Assembly: GCA_947502355.1 (NCBI GenBank)
Contig: CANMZP010000015.1
Location: 1-64,000, forward strand
Length of the DNA: 64,000 bases
DNA from: an uncultured Thalassotalea sp.
GTDB taxonomy: Bacteria; Pseudomonadota; Gammaproteobacteria; Enterobacterales; Alteromonadaceae
Direction of reading: 5' to 3'
The notes below the pieces were generated by a model that saw nothing but the letters and a program-made list of their open reading frames with translations, had not been told where the DNA came from and made no database searches. Below, one piece after another: positions 20,510 through 30,246 of this stretch (the stretch's first letter is position 1; the number at the start of each line of letters is the position of its first letter). The position numbers were made by a program, and so were the translations under genes.

Positions 20510-21475
20510 TTATTTAAAATAGCTTAGGCACTTCTCTACTTCATTTTTTGAGCCCAAGATCATTTCCACACGTTGGTGGATATCGGTCGGCATAATGTCC
20601 ATAATGCGTTCGTTGCTGGTCATACTCAAGCCACCCGCTTGCTCAATAATAAAACTCATTGGGTTGGCTTCATAGCCTAAGCGCAAACGACCCACGCCAG
20701 GTTTTTTGGTATCTAGCGGGTAGGTAAATAAACCTGAGCGTGTTAATACACGATGAACTTCGGCTACCAATGCGGCAATCCAACGCATGTTAAAATCGCG
20801 CTCACGAGGCCCCTCTACGCCCATAACAAGATCTTCAATATACTCTTGCATTGGTTCAAGCCAATAGCGGCGGTTTGACATATTAATCGCAAACTCGCTG
20901 GTATCTTCAGCTATCTCAATATTCTTGTGAGTCAGCATGTAACTGCCATGCGATCTATCAAGGGTATATAAGTGGGTGCCTTTACCTGTGGTCATGGCAA
21001 GGGTGGTGCTTGGTCCATATAAAACAAAACCGGCACACACTTGGTTTTTACCGGGTTGTAAAAACATGCTCGGATCATCGGCTTTTTTATCCGCAGGGGC
21101 TGGCATAATTGAGAAAATGGTCCCCACGAGTGAGTTTATTTCAATGTTAGAGCTGCCATCTAATGGATCGAATGAAACAAGGTATTTGCCATCTTCATGA
21201 CCGGCAACAATGTCATCTTCTTCTTCCGAAGAAATGGCTTTTACCTCATCAGACTCAAGAATAATATCCTTAAGCAACTGATTGGCTACGACATCGAGTT
21301 TTTTCTGAATTTCGCCCTGAATGTTTTCATCCAAAGTGGTGCCATGGTAGCCACTTAAAAAACCCTGTCCGACGCGGAAAGAAAGCTCTTTGGTGGAAAC
21401 TAAAATGGTGTTAATTAAATTGATTAAATCATTAGGGACGTTATCGTCTTTTAACGCTTGTACAAGTCTTTTCAT
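20510..21475 (-). CDS. fbp: Fructose-1,6-bisphosphatase class I
   Basis: The enzyme hydrolyses fructose-1,6-bisphosphate to fructose-6-phosphate in gluconeogenesis. The metal-binding signature [10 protein letters not shown] lies near residues 101-110, and the C-terminal [21 protein letters not shown] block carries the substrate and metal residues. At 321 aa it is slightly shorter than the 332 aa of E. coli Fbp, mostly at the N-terminus. It is convergent with purA. Its 5' side faces a roughly 600-bp intergenic region that holds a MITE-like insertion. Confidence 0.96.
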   Translation of the reverse strand: MKRLVQALKDDNVPNDLINLINTILVSTKELSFRVGQGFLSGYHGTTLDENIQGEIQKKLDVVANQLLKDIILESDEVKAISSEEEDDIVAGHEDGKYLVSFDPLDGSSNIEINSLVGTIFSIMPAPADKKADDPSMFLQPGKNQVCAGFVLYGPSTTLAMTTGKGTHLYTLDRSHGSYMLTHKNIEIAEDTSEFAINMSNRRYWLEPMQEYIEDLVMGVEGPRERDFNMRWIAALVAEVHRVLTRSGLFTYPLDTKKPGVGRLRLGYEANPMSFIIEQAGGLSMTSNERIMDIMPTDIHQRVEMILGSKNEVEKCLSYFK

Positions 21476-22077
21476 TACTGTTGATTTGAGAACGGTTAAA
21501 TGTGGTGCTTAAGTGTACTAGAAATTCGTCAATTTATCTGGTTAAGTCTGAATTAGTTTGGTTTGTATCAATAAAAAATCTAAGCAGATTAGCCTCTTAC
21601 TCTATTAAAAGCGTAGAAAAAGTTGGGTATTTCCTTAATCAAGCAAATATATTTTTTATGGTGCGGTTATTTTTTTGTTAAATCGTGTATATTGCTAGGG
21701 GCTGTTGACCTTTGCTGTCTAACTTTTGTTCTTAAGTTGAATGTAATTTCTACTTATTGGCTGAAAATATAAATATTATGTTTTGTCGTTGTTGATGTGA
21801 ATCCTACGGACACCGTTTGTTTGGCAATTCTACTGCGTTTTTTCAATGTGAAAGGCAATAAGCATTCCAAAGTGAAAAAGACTTATAGAATCACCAAACA
21901 ATTCGCTGCAAAAATCACCACCAAAGATAAACAGACCCTAGGATCTGTTGACCTTTGTGGCTTCAATTTTGATGCATCACTTTTGTTTAATCTGTGTTTA
22001 TTCAACAATTCACCAAAACCAAATAGCAAAGAGAAACGGAACTTACAAAATAATAATAATCAATTTAGGGATTGAAG
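21476..22077. other. Intergenic region between fbp and the metalloprotease gene
   Basis: This ~600-bp stretch is AT-rich and holds the upstream regions of two divergent genes. The only structure I see is the MITE-like element at 21699-21937 and a further terminal-repeat copy at 21942-21957. A 92-codon open frame crosses it but has no ribosome binding site and looks random. Confidence 0.6.
21699..21937. mobile_element. MITE-like element with terminal inverted repeats and CTAG flanks
   Basis: The left end GGGCTGTTGACCTTTG (21699-21714) matches the reverse complement of the right end (21922-21937) at 13 of 16 positions. Both ends are flanked by CTAG (21695-21698 and 21938-21941), which looks like a 4-bp target duplication of the IS5-group kind. 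The 239-bp inside has no transposase frame. A second left-end copy, GATCTGTTGACCTTTG, starts directly at 21942 (14 of 16 identical), suggesting a nested or tandem insertion whose right end I cannot define. Confidence 0.5.
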
Positions 22078-24495
22078 ATGAAAAAATTTGCCTATGTTTT
22101 CTGTTTGTTTTTCTCCTTGATAGTTAATGCCCATGCATTAACCGACGATGAAAAAGACTTTTTAAGCGGGAAAACACTTCACCAAGGTTTTATACCTTTT
22201 TATGTCGATGATGAAACCGCTCAGGTGTTTCTTAAACTAACCGACTTAAATCAACAGTTTATTTTCCAAAGCAGCTTACCTCATGGTGTTGGCTCGAACG
22301 ATATTGGTCTTGACCGTGGACAGTTAGGCGATACGCGCTTAGTCCAGTTTGAACGCGTCGGTAAAAAGGTGTTTTTACGCCAACTAAATACCTATTATCG
22401 CGCCAACAGTGAAAACAAGCTTGAACGACAAGCGATGCAAGAAGCCTTTGCGAGCTCAATCATTTGGGGCTTTAAGGTAGAAAAAGTCATTGATGGTGAG
22501 GTGTATATTGATTACACCCCATTTCTTTTATCGGACATTCATGGCTTAGCCGATAAATTAAAACGTACTGAGCAGGGCAGTTACGCGATTGATGCCGGTC
22601 GCAGTGGCTTATATGCAAAACGCACCAAAGCCTTTGTTGATAATACGGAGCTAGAAGCTATTGTCACCTTTAAAGGTGGTAAAGCCGGTAAACATTTGCG
22701 CTCAGTAACGCCTGAGTCTAGTGCGGTTACCGTGCATTTGCATCACTCATTAATTCGTTTGCCAGATGATAACTATAAAACACGTCAATTCCACCCGTAT
22801 TCAGGTATGTGGTCGGTTGAATACGCCGATTATGCTACCGCTATTGACGAGCCTTTAATTCAGCGAATGATCCCAAGACATCGCCTAGAGAAAAAGAACC
22901 CAAGTTCGAAAATCAGCGAAGCCGTTGAACCGATTGTTTATTACCTAGACCCAGGTGTGCCAGAGCCTGTGCGTTCAGCCTTAATTGATGGTGCGCTTTG
23001 GTGGGACCAGGCCTTTGCTGCTATTGGTTATAAAAATGGCTTTCAGGTGAAAATGTTACCCGAAGATGCTGACCCAATGGATGTACGTTATAACGTGATT
23101 CAGTGGGTACACAGAGCGACACGAGGTTGGTCTTATGGTGCTTCGGTTATTGACCCTCGCACGGGTGAAATCTTAAAAGGGCATGTAACCCTAGGCTCAT
23201 TACGAGTACGTCAGGATTACTTGATTGCTTTGGGCTTAACCTCGCCATTTAGCTCAGACAACACAAATACAAAAGCACAAAAAGACATGGCATTGGCCCG
23301 TATTCGTCAACTATCAGCTCATGAGGTAGGTCACACGCTTGGTATAGCCCACAATTTTTCAGCCAGTGTGAATAACCGTGCTTCAGTAATGGATTACCCA
23401 CACCCGTTAGTAACCCTAGATAAACAGGGTAATATCGATTTATCAAATGCTTATGATACCGATATAGGTGTTTGGGATAAGCATGTTGTTGAATACGCCT
23501 ATGGGGATTTTGAAAACGAGAAACAAGGCTTAGCAAACGTTATTAAAGCGGCGAAAGACAAAGGCTTGCTCTATGTGTCTGACTCAGATGCACGCCCACA
23601 AGGTGGGGCCGATGGTCATGGTCATTTATGGGATAACGGTGAAGATGCCGTTGTAGAGCTCAAGCGTGTATTAAAGGTGAGAGAAAAAGCGTTAAGCCAG
23701 TTTGGTATAAATACCATTAAGAATGGCACCCCTTTCTCTGAATTAGAAAATGCCTTGGTGCCAATTTATAACTTTCATCGTTACCAAGTAGAAGCGGCGG
23801 TTAAGTTGGTTGCTGGCGTTAACTATTCCTACGCGATAAAAGGCGAAGATAAAGTGCCAATGACGGTGGTAGGTGCCAAAGCACAAGATGCGGCCATCGA
23901 TGCCTTATTAACAACTTTAAGCCCAGACGTGTTAACCCTATCGGATGAGATCATTTCATTGATCCCACCTAAAGCCTATGGCTATTATCGAAACAGAGAA
24001 AGTTTTGCCTCAAATACTTCATTAACGTTTGATCCGGTAACCGCAGCGCAGGCAAGTAGCAAACACACCTTATCGTTGTTATTAAACAAACAGCGTCTCG
24101 CCCGTTTAGCGCAGCAACACAGCATGGATCCTAAGATAGTGTCAGTTGAGGAATTGATCGCCAAAGTTATCTTGAAAACCATAAAACAGCCGTTAGCAAG
24201 CAAAGGATTAGCGCAAACAGTACAGCTTCGGGTAAATCAACAGGTGTTAGATAGTTTATTGGCACTGCTTTATGATGATAAACTAGTGGCCGAAGTTCGA
24301 GTGTCATTGTATGCAAGTTTGCTGGATTTGCAGACCTGGTTAGGCAAGCAGCTTAAAGTAAATCATAAAAATGATGCGCAAGTTAATCAGTATCAATTGC
24401 TGCATAAGCAAATCGATTATAGTTTCCAAAAAGGTAAGTCGGTGGTGAAAGAGGCAAGTGTTTCAATGCCGCCGGGTTCACCAATAGGCAACTAG
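22078..24495 (+). CDS. Secreted zinc-dependent metalloprotease (DUF5117/DUF5118-like)
   Basis: A large exported metallopeptidase of the gluzincin/metzincin-like zinc-dependent family found in many marine bacteria. A clear signal peptide covers residues 1-18 (MKKFAYVFCLFF...NAHA). The extended zinc site HEVGHTLGIAH starts at about residue 415, with three histidines as in metzincins, followed by a SVMDYP Met-turn-like segment. Upstream domains of about 350 residues have no motif I can name. I start at ATG 22078, because the TTG two codons earlier would add residues before the signal peptide. It is followed by mpl after 41 bp, but a functional link is doubtful. The substrate is unknown. Confidence 0.85.
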   Translation: MKKFAYVFCLFFSLIVNAHALTDDEKDFLSGKTLHQGFIPFYVDDETAQVFLKLTDLNQQFIFQSSLPHGVGSNDIGLDRGQLGDTRLVQFERVGKKVFLRQLNTYYRANSENKLERQAMQEAFASSIIWGFKVEKVIDGEVYIDYTPFLLSDIHGLADKLKRTEQGSYAIDAGRSGLYAKRTKAFVDNTELEAIVTFKGGKAGKHLRSVTPESSAVTVHLHHSLIRLPDDNYKTRQFHPYSGMWSVEYADYATAIDEPLIQRMIPRHRLEKKNPSSKISEAVEPIVYYLDPGVPEPVRSALIDGALWWDQAFAAIGYKNGFQVKMLPEDADPMDVRYNVIQWVHRATRGWSYGASVIDPRTGEILKGHVTLGSLRVRQDYLIALGLTSPFSSDNTNTKAQKDMALARIRQLSAHEVGHTLGIAHNFSASVNNRASVMDYPHPLVTLDKQGNIDLSNAYDTDIGVWDKHVVEYAYGDFENEKQGLANVIKAAKDKGLLYVSDSDARPQGGADGHGHLWDNGEDAVVELKRVLKVREKALSQFGINTIKNGTPFSELENALVPIYNFHRYQVEAAVKLVAGVNYSYAIKGEDKVPMTVVGAKAQDAAIDALLTTLSPDVLTLSDEIISLIPPKAYGYYRNRESFASNTSLTFDPVTAAQASSKHTLSLLLNKQRLARLAQQHSMDPKIVSVEELIAKVILKTIKQPLASKGLAQTVQLRVNQQVLDSLLALLYDDKLVAEVRVSLYASLLDLQTWLGKQLKVNHKNDAQVNQYQLLHKQIDYSFQKGKSVVKEASVSMPPGSPIGN

Positions 24496-24536
24496 ATCAC
24501 AGTTAAGGGCCAAGTAAAGGCGAAATCAGGAAATAA

Positions 24537-25910
24537 ATGAGTAAACATATTCACATATTGGGCGTTTGCGGTACGTTCATGGGCGGTATCGCAGCGATTG
24601 CTAAAGAGTTAGGCTTTCGGGTTTCAGGGTGTGATGCCAATGTTTACCCACCAATGAGTACCCAACTAGCGCAGTTGGGCATTGAGCTAATGCAAGGGTA
24701 TGATGTTGCTCATTTAGATGATGAACCGGATTTGGTGATAATTGGCAATGCCATGACCCGCGGCAACCCGATGGTAGAACATGTATTGGCCCGTAAAATG
24801 GCTTATACCTCGGGGCCGCAATGGTTATTGGAAAACGTTTTAAAAGATAGATGGGTGCTGGCGGTATCTGGCACCCATGGTAAAACCACCACCAGCTCAA
24901 TGCTGACTTGGATCTTAGAATACGCGCATATGAAACCAGGCTACTTAATTGGTGGTGTGCCGCAAAATTTTGATAGCTCCGCAAGGCTTGGCAGCGCGCC
25001 ATTCTTTGTCATTGAAGCCGATGAATACGATACTGCCTTTTTTGATAAGCGTTCTAAGTTTGTTCATTACCGTCCAAATACCTTGGTGATGAATAACCTA
25101 GAATTCGATCATGGAGATATCTTTGATTCAATTAAAGACATTCAAAAGCAGTTTCATCATGTTATTCGCATGGTACCAAAGAATGGTTTATTGATTGCCC
25201 CGAAAGGCGATGTTGCTCTGCAAGAAACCTTGGCCATGGGCTGTTGGACACCCATAGAAACGCATGGTGATGATACGGGTTGGCAAGCGAATAAGCTTGA
25301 CGATTCTGGCGCCACGTTTGACGTTAGCTTTAACGGTGAGCATCAAGGACAGGTTAATTGGTCGCTGATTGGTGATTTTAATATTGATAACGCTTTAATG
25401 GCGATTGCAAGCGCTCGTCATGCCGGTGTACCAACGCATGTTTCGATTGCCGCGTTAGCGGAATTTAAAAACAGCAAACGACGCCAAGAATTATTGGCAC
25501 AAGTCAATGGGGTGCATGTTTATGATGATTTTGCACATCACCCAACCGCCATTGCTAAAAACTTAGCGGCCTTTCGTGCTAAAGTAAAAGACCAACGTAT
25601 TATTGCCGTGCTTGAGCCTCGCTCAAATACAATGAAATCAGGTATTCATAAAGACACTTTGCCGGCGTCATTAAACGATGCTGATTTAGTCTACCTTTTT
25701 CAGGATGATCAGGTTAAATGGTCGGTAAGCGATCTGATTGACCAATGTCATGCCCCAACCGTATGTGTTACCAATATTGATGCGTTAGTGGAGCAGGTGG
25801 CCGATGTGTGTCAGCCAAATGACCATGTTGTGGTGATGAGTAATGGTGGCTTTGGTGGATTTCATACTAAGCTTATCAATGTATTAGAAAAACGAACGTT
25901 AAAGAAATAG
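24537..25910 (+). CDS. mpl: UDP-N-acetylmuramate:L-alanyl-gamma-D-glutamyl-meso-diaminopimelate ligase
   Basis: Mpl recycles peptidoglycan by joining the recovered tripeptide to UDP-MurNAc. It is a Mur-ligase paralogue: N-terminal Rossmann-like HILGVCGTFMGGIA, ATP-binding GTHGKTTTSSM near residues 110-120, EADEYDTAFFDKR, and the C-terminal DDFAHHPTAI block with EPRSNTMK. The length of 457 aa is normal. GGAAATAA in front of the ATG offers a ribosome site. UbiX follows 12 bp downstream, an arrangement common in this group. Confidence 0.96.
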   Translation: MSKHIHILGVCGTFMGGIAAIAKELGFRVSGCDANVYPPMSTQLAQLGIELMQGYDVAHLDDEPDLVIIGNAMTRGNPMVEHVLARKMAYTSGPQWLLENVLKDRWVLAVSGTHGKTTTSSMLTWILEYAHMKPGYLIGGVPQNFDSSARLGSAPFFVIEADEYDTAFFDKRSKFVHYRPNTLVMNNLEFDHGDIFDSIKDIQKQFHHVIRMVPKNGLLIAPKGDVALQETLAMGCWTPIETHGDDTGWQANKLDDSGATFDVSFNGEHQGQVNWSLIGDFNIDNALMAIASARHAGVPTHVSIAALAEFKNSKRRQELLAQVNGVHVYDDFAHHPTAIAKNLAAFRAKVKDQRIIAVLEPRSNTMKSGIHKDTLPASLNDADLVYLFQDDQVKWSVSDLIDQCHAPTVCVTNIDALVEQVADVCQPNDHVVVMSNGGFGGFHTKLINVLEKRTLKK

Positions 25911-25922
25911 GAAAGAGTAGAA

Positions 25923-26540
25923 TTGTCGACCTTTACTGGAAAAATTACCTTAGCCATTACCGGTGCCTCTGGTAGTGCTTATGCGCTGCGCCTATTAGAA
26001 TGCTTAGTTGCTGCTGATTATCAGGTATATGTGCTGATCTCCAGTGCCGCCCGAGTGGTGTTAGATACCGAAGTCGGTCTCAAAGTTTCAGGTAATGCCG
26101 AGCGAGCCACTGAGCAGTTAGGCGATAGATTCAACGCCAGACCTGAGCAAATAACGGTATTTGGTAAAGACCAATGGTTTTCACCTGTGGCCTCCGGATC
26201 GGCAGCACCAAAACAAATGGTGGTTTGTCCTTGTTCTGTAGGCACACTCGCGGCTATTAGCCAAGGCATGAGTGACAACCTAATTGAACGCGCGGCCGAT
26301 GTGGTCATTAAAGAGCGTGGCCAGTTAATCATGGTGCCAAGGGAAACACCGTTTTCGACCATTCACTTAGCTAATATGCACAGCTTGTCACAAATGGGCG
26401 TAACCATTATGCCAGCAGCCCCTGGGTTTTATCATAACCCGAAATCCATCAATGACTTGGTCGATTTTATGGTGGGACGTATGTTAGACCATCTTGGCAT
26501 TGATCAAACCATTATGCCGCGCTGGGGCTATTCTCAATAA
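25923..26540 (+). CDS. ubiX: Flavin prenyltransferase UbiX
   Basis: UbiX attaches a dimethylallyl group to FMN to make the prenylated flavin used by the decarboxylase UbiD in ubiquinone synthesis. The N-terminal [13 protein letters not shown] phosphate-binding loop, the [25 protein letters not shown] block and the [13 protein letters not shown] motif are diagnostic. The proposed start is TTG 25923, 12 bp after mpl and preceded by GAAAGAG; no ATG is closer. The length of 205 aa is normal. Confidence 0.95.
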   Translation: MSTFTGKITLAITGASGSAYALRLLECLVAADYQVYVLISSAARVVLDTEVGLKVSGNAERATEQLGDRFNARPEQITVFGKDQWFSPVASGSAAPKQMVVCPCSVGTLAAISQGMSDNLIERAADVVIKERGQLIMVPRETPFSTIHLANMHSLSQMGVTIMPAAPGFYHNPKSINDLVDFMVGRMLDHLGIDQTIMPRWGYSQ

Positions 26541-26578
26541 TACAGATATTCTCATTAACCAAGCCATTCTCAAAATTT

Positions 26579-26604
26579 AGGTGACCGGCAAAAGCCTGTC
26601 ACCT
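26579..26604 (+). terminator. Hairpin after ubiX, possible terminator
   Basis: A 7-bp stem (26579-26585 with 26598-26604) extends through GGC/GCC after a mismatch and closes on AAAA. No T run follows, so termination would have to be Rho-assisted. It lies 39 bp after the ubiX stop. Confidence 0.35.
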
Positions 26605-26774
26605 TAGCTCTTAAGCTTGTCGCCTACCGCTTAAAATTTGTTATTCACCTTAAAAGGATATCCGTCATTAAGGATAACCTTTACACCATGTAAACAATAT
26701 GTTTTATTTCATATCGAATAAAAAGCCTGCTCCCCTCTGAGTAGCCTAAAAAGATAAGAAATAAGGCAAGTTAA

Positions 26775-29700
26775 ATGTCACGTATTACATTCAATGCAAA
26801 AAAATCAGTTATGGCGGCATCGTTGTCGTTATTACTGACATCGCCTGCTGTTTTTGCAGCAGACAACGATGTAAAAGAAGATAAAAAAGCACAGTGGTCG
26901 GTAAATGAGCCTATGGGAGAGTTCACTACGGCCAATATCAATGTAAATCAAGGTACCTGGATGAACGTTGATTTAAGTCCAGATGGCAAAACCATTGTAT
27001 TTGATTTACTCGGTGACATTTACAGCATGCCCGTAACAGGTGGCACACCAAAAGCCCTATTTAATGATATTGCATGGCAGATGCAACCAACGTTCTCACC
27101 TGATGGAAAATACATTGCCTTTACTTCAGACCAAGGTGGCGGTGACAACATTTGGGTAATGGAAGCCGACGGCTCTAACCCTGTGCAAGTAACCAAAGAA
27201 ACATTCCGTTTAGTCAATTCGCCAGCATGGAGCCCAGACGGTAACTTTATTGTTGCGCGTAAGCACTTTACTGGAACACGTTCTTTAGGTGCTGGTGAAG
27301 TGTGGATGTACCACAAAACCGGTGGCGAAGGCATGATGCTAACCAAGCGTCCTAATCAGCAAAAAGATTTGGGTGAGCCAGCATTTTCTCCTGATGGACG
27401 TTACGTATATTTTTCTCAAGATGCAACGCCGGGTAAAACTTTCCACTATTCAAAAGACAGTGAAAAAGGCATTTATAAGATCAAACGATTAGACCGTGAA
27501 ACCGGTGAAATCGAGGTGATTATTTCGGGTCGTGGTGGCGCAATTCGTCCAACGCCTTCACCAGATGGCAGTAAATTAGCCTACATCTCTCGTGTTGATT
27601 TCCAATCAACCTTGTTTATTTACGATTTAAAAACCGGCGAGAAAAAACCGGTATACGATAAATTAGACCGTGATATGCAAGAAACTTGGGCTATCCATGG
27701 TGTTTACCCAACAATGGCGTGGACTCCGGACAACGAAGAAATTATCTTTTGGGCTGGCGGTAAAATTAATAAGCTGAATCTAGAAGATAAACGCAGTGAA
27801 ATCATTGAGTTTGAAATTAATACCAGCAAACAAATTCAACAAGCCCTACGTTATGCCAAGAACCTCGATGTGGATAACTTCGATGTAAAAATGCTGCGCG
27901 ATGTGGAAATTTCACCAGATGGTGAAAAAGTGGTATTTGAAGCGTTAGGCCATGTTTACACCCGCGATTTACCAAACGGTAAGCCAAAGCGTTTAACCAA
28001 ACAAAACGATCATTTTGAGTTAAACCCAACGTTTTCTCGCGATGGTAAAAAGATCTTATTCTCAACTTGGGATGATCAAAAGCAAGGTAATATCCGCGTT
28101 GTTTCAGCCCGAAGTGGTAAAGGTAAAAACCTGTTAAGCGAGCCTGGTAAGTACATTGAAGGTACATTCTCACCAGATGGCAAAACCGTGGTTTACCGCA
28201 AAGTACGTGGTGGCTATATTACTGACCCTAAATGGGGTTTAAACCCAGGTATTTATCACGTATCGGTTAAAGGTGGTGAGCCAACACTTGTCACCGACAA
28301 TGGCCGTGCCCCACAATTTGCGGCTCGAAATGACCGCATTTATGTACAACGTCATGGTGAAATGCCAGAGCTAGCACGTATTGATTTAGATGGTCAAAAC
28401 GACAAAACCTTGTACAAAGGCAAGTACACGACCGAGTTTAAAGTATCTCCCAATGGTGAATACTTAGCGTTTGCTGAGCGTTTTAAAGTATTTGTTACAC
28501 CGCTAACCGAACGTGGCGATGTGATTCAAATCAGTCATAACGCTAGCAATGTCCCCGTACATAAGCTGTCCGCTCGTGCGGGTGAAAACATCAGCTTTAA
28601 TGCCGACAGTAACGAGATATACTGGAGCCTAGGCCCAGATCTTTACCAAGCAAAACTTGAAGGCATGTTTGATATTGGTTTTAAAGCCGATGAAGACAGC
28701 AAGCCAACGGTTACGTCGCTTGGCTTTAGTGAAAAAGCCGATACGCCAAAAGGCATGATAGCTTTAGTCGGTGGTCAGGTTGTTACTATGGAAGGTGAAG
28801 AAGTGATTGTTGATGGTGTGGTACTAACCGACGGCAGACACATTAAAGCCGTTGGTAAACGCGGCGATATCAGCATTCCAAAAGATGCCAAGGTTATTGA
28901 TGTAACCGGTAAAACTGTTATGCCAGGCTTAGTGGATGCACATGCACACGGCCCGCAAGGCACTAATGAAATCATTCCACAACAAAACTGGAAAAACTAC
29001 GCGACTATCTCGTTAGGTGTTACCACCATTCACGATCCATCAAACGATACCACTGAAATCTTTGCGGCAAGTGAGTTGCAAAAACAAGGTACTATTGTTG
29101 CGCCGCGTATTTTCTCAACCGGCTCAATTTTATACGGAGCCTACGGTGCAGGTTACACTTCACATGTTGATAGCCTAGAAGATGCCAAGTTCCAATTAGA
29201 GCGTTTACAAAAAGTGGGTGCGTTTAGTGTTAAGTCATACAATCAACCACGTCGTAACCAACGTCAGCAAATTATTCAAGCTGGTCGCGAATTAAACATG
29301 ATGGTTGTACCTGAAGGGGGCTCATTACTGCAACATAATTTGTCTATGGTTGCCGACGGTCACTCATCGTTAGAGCATTCTATTTCTACAGCGACTATTT
29401 ATGATGATATCCGTCAGTTCTGGCAGCAATCTAAAACCGCTTATGTACCAACACTCGTTGTTGCCTATGGTGGTATTCAAGGTGAATTGTACTGGTACGA
29501 TAAAACCAACGTTTGGGAACACCCACGTTTAAGCCAATACGTACCGGCTAACATTTTAGCGCCGCAGTCTATGCGCCGTTCAAAAGCGCCTGATCACCAC
29601 TACAACCACGTAAGTGTGGCCAGCGTTGCTAAAGAAATGCAAGACATGGGTGTACTCGTTGGCATTGGCGCCCACGGTCAACGTGAAGGTTTAGCCGCGC

Positions 29701-29984
29701 ATTGGGAAATGTGGATGATGGCGCAAGGTGGCATGACGCCACTGCAAGCAATTCGCACAGCAACCATCGATCCGGCCATTCACTTAGGCCTAGATAACAA
29801 CATTGGCTCATTAAAAGCCGGCAAACTGGCCGATATCATGATTGTTGATGGCGATGTGGTTAAAGACATTCGTCAATCAGATAAAGTAAGCCATGTCATG
29901 ATTAACGGTCGTTTATACAATGCCGACACCATGAATGAAATTGGCAACTACGACAACAAACGTCAGCCATTTTACTTTCAGTAA
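26775..29984 (+). CDS. Exported TolB-like beta-propeller / amidohydrolase fusion protein
   Basis: A 1069-aa exported protein with a signal peptide ending near residue 28 (AVFAA). Residues about 45-610 form two blocks of TolB/WD40-like repeats with recurring SPDG turns (I count at least eight SPDG, SRDG or SPNG instances). Residues about 660-1060 are an amidohydrolase-superfamily domain: GLVDAHAHGP with the HxH metal pair near residues 722-724, later HSSLEHS, and GAHGQREGLAAHWE supplying further metal ligands. The superfamily hydrolyses cyclic amides, dipeptides (prolidase-like) and related bonds; the propeller probably guides substrate access, as in tricorn-like proteases. The exact substrate is unknown. 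It stands alone with its own terminator. Confidence 0.88.
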   Translation: MSRITFNAKKSVMAASLSLLLTSPAVFAADNDVKEDKKAQWSVNEPMGEFTTANINVNQGTWMNVDLSPDGKTIVFDLLGDIYSMPVTGGTPKALFNDIAWQMQPTFSPDGKYIAFTSDQGGGDNIWVMEADGSNPVQVTKETFRLVNSPAWSPDGNFIVARKHFTGTRSLGAGEVWMYHKTGGEGMMLTKRPNQQKDLGEPAFSPDGRYVYFSQDATPGKTFHYSKDSEKGIYKIKRLDRETGEIEVIISGRGGAIRPTPSPDGSKLAYISRVDFQSTLFIYDLKTGEKKPVYDKLDRDMQETWAIHGVYPTMAWTPDNEEIIFWAGGKINKLNLEDKRSEIIEFEINTSKQIQQALRYAKNLDVDNFDVKMLRDVEISPDGEKVVFEALGHVYTRDLPNGKPKRLTKQNDHFELNPTFSRDGKKILFSTWDDQKQGNIRVVSARSGKGKNLLSEPGKYIEGTFSPDGKTVVYRKVRGGYITDPKWGLNPGIYHVSVKGGEPTLVTDNGRAPQFAARNDRIYVQRHGEMPELARIDLDGQNDKTLYKGKYTTEFKVSPNGEYLAFAERFKVFVTPLTERGDVIQISHNASNVPVHKLSARAGENISFNADSNEIYWSLGPDLYQAKLEGMFDIGFKADEDSKPTVTSLGFSEKADTPKGMIALVGGQVVTMEGEEVIVDGVVLTDGRHIKAVGKRGDISIPKDAKVIDVTGKTVMPGLVDAHAHGPQGTNEIIPQQNWKNYATISLGVTTIHDPSNDTTEIFAASELQKQGTIVAPRIFSTGSILYGAYGAGYTSHVDSLEDAKFQLERLQKVGAFSVKSYNQPRRNQRQQIIQAGRELNMMVVPEGGSLLQHNLSMVADGHSSLEHSISTATIYDDIRQFWQQSKTAYVPTLVVAYGGIQGELYWYDKTNVWEHPRLSQYVPANILAPQSMRRSKAPDHHYNHVSVASVAKEMQDMGVLVGIGAHGQREGLAAHWEMWMMAQGGMTPLQAIRTATIDPAIHLGLDNNIGSLKAGKLADIMIVDGDVVKDIRQSDKVSHVMINGRLYNADTMNEIGNYDNKRQPFYFQ

Positions 29985-30020
29985 GTTGGTTTTAGGCAAG
30001 TCATTGCCGTAAAAAACAGC

Positions 30021-30055
30021 AAGCCTTAATAGTTGATTCTATTAAGGCTTTTTTT
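30021..30055 (+). terminator. Intrinsic terminator of the amidohydrolase gene
   Basis: A perfect 10-bp stem (30021-30030 with 30041-30050) with a 10-base loop is followed by TTTTT, 37 bases after the stop codon. Confidence 0.88.
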
Positions 30056-30246
30056 CGGCCTACAAAAAAAGCGAATTTAGATCACTTTTAACGCTTTTTT
30101 AAATTAAATATCAGTGATAAACTGACCTACTAATAGCAATTCTTTTCGATTATTTAGTGAATACTTTTTTCGGCAAGATGACGAGAATACAATGCATGTA
30201 AGTCGGGTAGTTTCCCGCTTAATCAGTACAAAACAGGATTTTTTTC

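Noticed and set aside
21797-22075. 92-codon open frame upstream of the metalloprotease gene
   Set aside because: It crosses the ends of the MITE-like element, has low-complexity composition and no ribosome site; it is chance reading of an AT-rich region.
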